Assembly (NCBI GenBank): GCA_027484495.1
Contig: JAIXSW010000189.1
Span: 1-7,962, forward strand
DNA length: 7,962 bases
Direction: 5' to 3'
From: Gammaproteobacteria bacterium
GTDB taxonomy: Bacteria > Pseudomonadota > Gammaproteobacteria > Enterobacterales > Alteromonadaceae
A model generated the notes under the pieces. That model saw only the letters and a list, made by a program, of their open reading frames with translations. It was not told the origin of the DNA and searched no databases. Below, piece by piece: positions 5,448 through 7,962 of this stretch. Within the stretch, counting starts at the first letter, position 1; each line of letters starts with the position of its first letter. Made by a program: the position numbers and the translations under genes.

Positions 5448-6425
5448 ATGAACATCATCAGCGCCACACAGGCCTTTAGTGCCCGCGAACAGCAGTTATT
5501 TCAACACAGCCGGATCGAAGTGCAAACTTCAGCAGTCGCCCCCGCAGCTTCCGTAGCAACGCCATCAGCACAAGCAGTTGATCCACAGAAAGAAACCGAG
5601 TCTAAGTCATCCGAAGAACAAAATGAAGATGGTCAGCAATTCAGCGCCAAAGAAAGTATTGGGACCGTCAAACGTATTCTTGAGCAACTGACCAGTGGCA
5701 AACTGCTGAGTTGGCTCGACGGCAGTGCCTATGAAAAAATTCAGGCACAGCAGCAGCAACTGCATGACGAAGCTGCGCCGCCCGAAGGCCCCACAAAACG
5801 CACCATTATGGAATTCAATTATCGCTATCAGGCTGTCGAAGCCAGCTTTGCCGGTGCAGTGCAGCTGGAAGATGGCAGCAGCCAGAGTTTTGCCTTCAGC
5901 TTCAGCATGGAAGAAAGTTATGCCAGCTTCAGTATCCGGCAAGAAGCGATTCTGAAGGATCCGTTGGTGCTCAGCACCACAGGCCAAAGCTTTCAGTGGA
6001 CAGGTGCCAGTCAATCCTTTGATTTTTTCAGTAACGGCACCAGTGCCAAGTTACCCACACTGGCGAACGGCCAGTATTACCTGAGTTATGATCGTAACCA
6101 GGATGGCCGTATCACAGAAGGCAAAGAACTGTTTGGTCCCGGCACCGGCAGTGGTTTTGCCGAACTAGCTGTACTGGATGAGGATCAGGACGGCTTTGTT
6201 GATAGCAGCGACAGCGCGTGGCAACAACTGAGCATCTGGCGGCCGGGTGAAGCGCTGCAGAGCCTGACTGACGCCGGCATCGGTGCCATTTCGGCACAAT
6301 CGGTCGCCACCTCGTTCGGGCTATACGACGGCGATGCGCTGATGGCCCGCATAGCACGCAGCGGCATCTTTTTGACTGAACAAGGCAATGTCGGCTTGAT
6401 GCAACAGGTCGATTTGAATATCTGA
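5448..6425 (+). CDS. hypothetical protein with paired EF-hand-like calcium loops
   Basis: The 325-residue protein belongs to no named family I recognise. Residues 1-65 are Ala/Ser/Gln/Glu-rich and probably disordered. Residues 66-200 form an unassigned region with beta-type stretches (EFNYRYQAVEASFAGAVQL, SFAFSFSMEESYASFSI). Residues 215-260 carry two acidic loops: DRNQDGRITEGKE (215-227), then LFGPGTGSGFAELAVLD leading to DEDQDGFVDSSD (244-255), followed by WQQLSIWRPG. That arrangement (DxNxDG, ELFG, GFAEL, LDxDxDGxxDxxD, L-x-x-W) is known from C-terminal regions of large calcium-binding adhesins and haemolysin-like proteins, but here it stands in a short protein. No signal peptide or membrane segment is visible. 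The ATG has GGGAGG at 5437-5442. Calcium binding is a fair prediction; cellular role and location are not known. Confidence 0.85.
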   Translation: MNIISATQAFSAREQQLFQHSRIEVQTSAVAPAASVATPSAQAVDPQKETESKSSEEQNEDGQQFSAKESIGTVKRILEQLTSGKLLSWLDGSAYEKIQAQQQQLHDEAAPPEGPTKRTIMEFNYRYQAVEASFAGAVQLEDGSSQSFAFSFSMEESYASFSIRQEAILKDPLVLSTTGQSFQWTGASQSFDFFSNGTSAKLPTLANGQYYLSYDRNQDGRITEGKELFGPGTGSGFAELAVLDEDQDGFVDSSDSAWQQLSIWRPGEALQSLTDAGIGAISAQSVATSFGLYDGDALMARIARSGIFLTEQGNVGLMQQVDLNI

Positions 6426-6430
6426 TATTC
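6416..6430. repeat. 15-base perfect palindrome over the EF-hand gene stop
   Basis: GAATATC and GATATTC flank a single central T, giving a perfect 7-bp inverted repeat. It contains the TGA stop (6423-6425) of the EF-hand gene. A one-base loop cannot fold as a full hairpin in RNA, so a dimeric protein-binding site on DNA is the more natural reading, if it is functional. Confidence 0.4.
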
Positions 6431-6434
6431 AGTA

Positions 6435-6453
6435 CCGGATCTGGCTGATCCGG
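6435..6453 (+). terminator. hairpin after the EF-hand gene (no T-run)
   Basis: CCGGATC (6435-6441), loop TGGCT and GATCCGG (6447-6453) form a perfect 7-bp, GC-rich stem starting 10 bases after the EF-hand gene stop. No T-run follows (CATGATACTT), so it is at best a Rho-dependent or RNA-stabilising 3' end. Its other possible role is as an operator for the alkylation-repair gene that follows. Confidence 0.35.
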
Positions 6454-6493
6454 CATGATACTTCGCTGTACACTGCTCGCATTCATCTGCATT

Positions 6494-6497
6494 GGAG
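6494..6497 (+). promoter_or_regulatory. ribosome binding site for the GTG start at 6506
   Basis: GGAG stands 8 bases before GTG at 6506. The upstream in-frame ATG at 6455 has no comparable site and lies right against the hairpin at 6435-6453. This supports the shorter Ada-AlkA product. Confidence 0.55.
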
Positions 6498-6505
6498 CGC
6501 CGTCT

Positions 6506-7951
6506 GTGTACAGTGAAGTATTACCCGCTATCGAAATTTGCCAACAAGCCCGGCTAAGCCGCGACGCCCGTTTTGATGGACTGTTTTACGTCGCAGTCCT
6601 TAGCACTGGCATTTACTGCCGGCCGGTTTGCCCGGCACGGGCACCGGCAGAACATCAGGTGCAGTATTTTGCTTCCGCAGCCTCAGCTGCAGCGGCCGGT
6701 TTTCGGCCCTGTCTGCGCTGTCGACCTGACAGTGCCCCCGGTTCTCCTGCCTGGCAAGGCAACCAGACCAGTCTGCGCCGCGCGATGAAACTAATAGATC
6801 AAGGCGCTCTGCAGGACGGCAACCAAGCCAGTCTGTGCGAACGCCTCGGCATCAGCGAGCGCTATTTACGCAAACTCTTTGCGCAATATTTGGGGGTTTC
6901 GCCTAAACAATACGCCTTGTATCAACAAATCCTGTTTGCAAAACAGCTGCTGCATCAAACCACGATGCCGGTGACTGATATTGCGGCAATGGCCGGATTT
7001 CACAGCCTGCGACGCTTCCACGATGCATTTAAACAACAACTAAAACTGACACCGACACAAATACGGGGACAACGCATGTCGCAGAATTCTGCTGTCATCG
7101 GGCTGGAACTCAGTTATCGCCCGCCACTGGCCTGGCATTTATTGCTGGAGTTCTGGCAACAACGCACTTTAAGTGGCCTGGAATGGCTCGATGGTACTCG
7201 TTATGGCCGGTTGATTGACTGGCCACCTGGCCAGGGGCAGCATCATGGTTGGTTTGAGGTCCGGCCAATCCCGGATAAACATGCGCTGCAGCTAACTCTG
7301 CATTGGCATCATCACGACACGCTGTTACCGGTGGTAAAACACATTCGTCGTTTGCTGGATCTGGATGCCGATTTGCACGTCATCGAACAACATCTGCGCG
7401 GGCAGCTTGGCAACAAAGTAAAAACCGGCCTACGCATTCCGGGTGTCTGGTCGGCCTGGGAAGCTGGCATCCGCGCGATCTTAGGACAGCAAGTCAGTAT
7501 TGCCGGCGCACGCGCGCAGCTCAATCGTCTGTTGGTACTGGGCAGTGAACAGGCTACGCCAAGTTGTGCCGTCGCGAAGGTTAGCGAGGTGCAATGGCGA
7601 CAATTTCCGACCCCGGCACAAGTCTGCGCCGATGAGTTGTTGATGCTGAAAATTCCCGGCGCCCGGCGCCAAACCCTGTTGGCCCTTGCTGCCAGCATGA
7701 GCAGTGCGCTAGAGCAACACCCAACGCAGTGGTTACCGATCAAAGGCATAGGCCCCTGGACTGTGTCATACGCCTGTATGCGCGGTCTGTCAGAAACGGA
7801 TGTTTGGCTCGGTGGCGATTTAGGTATTCAAAAAGCGCTGGCCCGCCAACACGCCGGCTTCGATGCCACAGCACTATCGCCATGGCGCAGTTATGCCACG
7901 TTACAACTTTGGTTTGGTTTGGCGGACAGCCCTACCGGGCAAGGAGAATAA
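6506..7951 (+). CDS. alkA: fused Ada methyl sensor / AraC regulator / AlkA 3-methyladenine DNA glycosylase
   Basis: Started at GTG 6506, the product has 481 residues and four parts. Residues 20-75 are the Ada zinc domain (GIYCRPVC, then FRPCLRC). Its Cys38, Cys42, Cys69 and Cys72 match E. coli Ada numbering exactly, and Cys38 is the expected methylphosphotriester acceptor. Residues 90-190 are an AraC-type double helix-turn-helix (LCERLGISERYLRKLF; MPVTDIAAMAGFHSLRRFHDAF). Residues 200-290 are the AlkA N-terminal domain. Residues 310-470 are the HhH-GPD glycosylase, with the hairpin KGIGPWTV at 413-420 and catalytic Asp438 in WLGGDLGI. It should sense alkylated DNA, activate an adaptive response and remove alkylated bases. 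The O6-methylguanine transferase domain of E. coli Ada is absent. Similar Ada-AlkA fusions are known, for example in mycobacteria. An in-frame ATG at 6455 would add a spurious hydrophobic N-terminus. Confidence 0.92.
   Translation: MYSEVLPAIEICQQARLSRDARFDGLFYVAVLSTGIYCRPVCPARAPAEHQVQYFASAASAAAAGFRPCLRCRPDSAPGSPAWQGNQTSLRRAMKLIDQGALQDGNQASLCERLGISERYLRKLFAQYLGVSPKQYALYQQILFAKQLLHQTTMPVTDIAAMAGFHSLRRFHDAFKQQLKLTPTQIRGQRMSQNSAVIGLELSYRPPLAWHLLLEFWQQRTLSGLEWLDGTRYGRLIDWPPGQGQHHGWFEVRPIPDKHALQLTLHWHHHDTLLPVVKHIRRLLDLDADLHVIEQHLRGQLGNKVKTGLRIPGVWSAWEAGIRAILGQQVSIAGARAQLNRLLVLGSEQATPSCAVAKVSEVQWRQFPTPAQVCADELLMLKIPGARRQTLLALAASMSSALEQHPTQWLPIKGIGPWTVSYACMRGLSETDVWLGGDLGIQKALARQHAGFDATALSPWRSYATLQLWFGLADSPTGQGE
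7941..7946 (+). promoter_or_regulatory. ribosome binding site of the next gene
   Basis: AAGGAG lies inside the last codons of the Ada-AlkA gene, 6 bases before an ATG at 7953. Stop (7949-7951) and start are one base apart, which implies translational coupling in one operon. Confidence 0.7.
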
Positions 7952-7952
7952 G

Positions 7953-7962
7953 ATGTCTTTAA
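7953..7962 (+). CDS. start of a downstream gene (cut by window edge)
   Basis: Only ATG TCT TTA A is visible, giving Met-Ser-Leu. The strong AAGGAG and the one-base gap after the Ada-AlkA stop make it a real gene start. Genes placed like this after Ada-AlkA fusions are often the O6-methylguanine-DNA methyltransferase ogt, which would supply the activity missing from the fusion. That is expectation from known neighbourhoods, not something the ten bases show. Confidence 0.6.

Noticed and set aside
5607..6014. 135-residue minus-strand frame
   Set aside because: It is a shadow of the EF-hand gene, with no ribosome binding site and no recognisable domain.
6112..6492. 126-residue minus-strand frame across the EF-hand gene end and the following gap
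   Set aside because: It reads through both inverted repeats, gives an Arg/Pro/Cys-rich low-information peptide and has no ribosome binding site.
6455..6505. Apparent signal peptide (MILRCTLLAFICIGAPS) on the Ada-AlkA frame
   Set aside because: It would export a DNA-repair protein, has no ribosome binding site, and breaks the match to Ada numbering that the GTG at 6506 gives.
7312..7749. 145-residue minus-strand frame
   Set aside because: It is antisense to the AlkA domain, whose plus-strand frame is fully conserved.
1..7962. CRISPR array, transposon ends, prophage or defence system
   Set aside because: I found no regularly spaced repeats, no transposase or integrase motifs, no terminal inverted repeats, and no shift in composition across the window.

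Overview
The window looks like an ordinary chromosomal segment of a gammaproteobacterium. The best fit is the Alteromonadales/Chromatiales-like group that includes Rheinheimera, but this is inference from gene order and protein similarity recalled from memory, not from a search. Base composition is close to 50% GC and even throughout. I see no transposase, integrase, CRISPR array, phage gene or obvious island boundary.

Layout. The left half is on the minus strand and holds information-processing genes. Reading in the direction of transcription, it runs tRNA-Trp, holD-like (DNA polymerase III psi), rimI (S18 N-acetyltransferase), a beta-lactamase-fold lipoprotein hydrolase, then prfC (release factor 3) and the 5' part of argS (arginyl-tRNA synthetase, cut by the window edge). 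There are two convincing promoters, one before tRNA-Trp and one before prfC. Both have a perfect TATAAT followed by GGCGCC, a GC-rich discriminator of the kind found at growth-rate and stringently controlled promoters. The tRNA ends 33 bases before holD, holD and rimI overlap as ATGA, and rimI is 28 bases from the hydrolase, so one transcript could carry a tRNA and three proteins. E. coli has holD-rimI-yjjG-prfC, so this is the same neighbourhood with the hydrolase in the yjjG position.

The right half holds a stand-alone CheY-like receiver (plus), a convergent HopJ-family protein (minus), a divergent calcium-binding EF-hand-like protein of unknown role (plus), and a fused Ada/AraC/AlkA alkylation-damage protein (plus). 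The last is followed at once by the first ten bases of another gene with a good ribosome binding site.

Corrected starts. The hydrolase is best started at 3274 (ATG with GGAGG), holD at 4231 (not inside the tRNA), and the Ada-AlkA fusion at the GTG at 6506. That last choice places its four zinc cysteines at 38, 42, 69 and 72, the numbering of E. coli Ada.

Nothing here amounts to a clearly new biological system. The points most worth a second look are the tRNA-headed replication/translation operon, the hairpin leader of prfC, a possible 21-codon basic leader peptide with a perfect Shine-Dalgarno before the receiver gene, paired palindromes before the Ada-AlkA gene, and the uncharacterised EF-hand and HopJ-family proteins.
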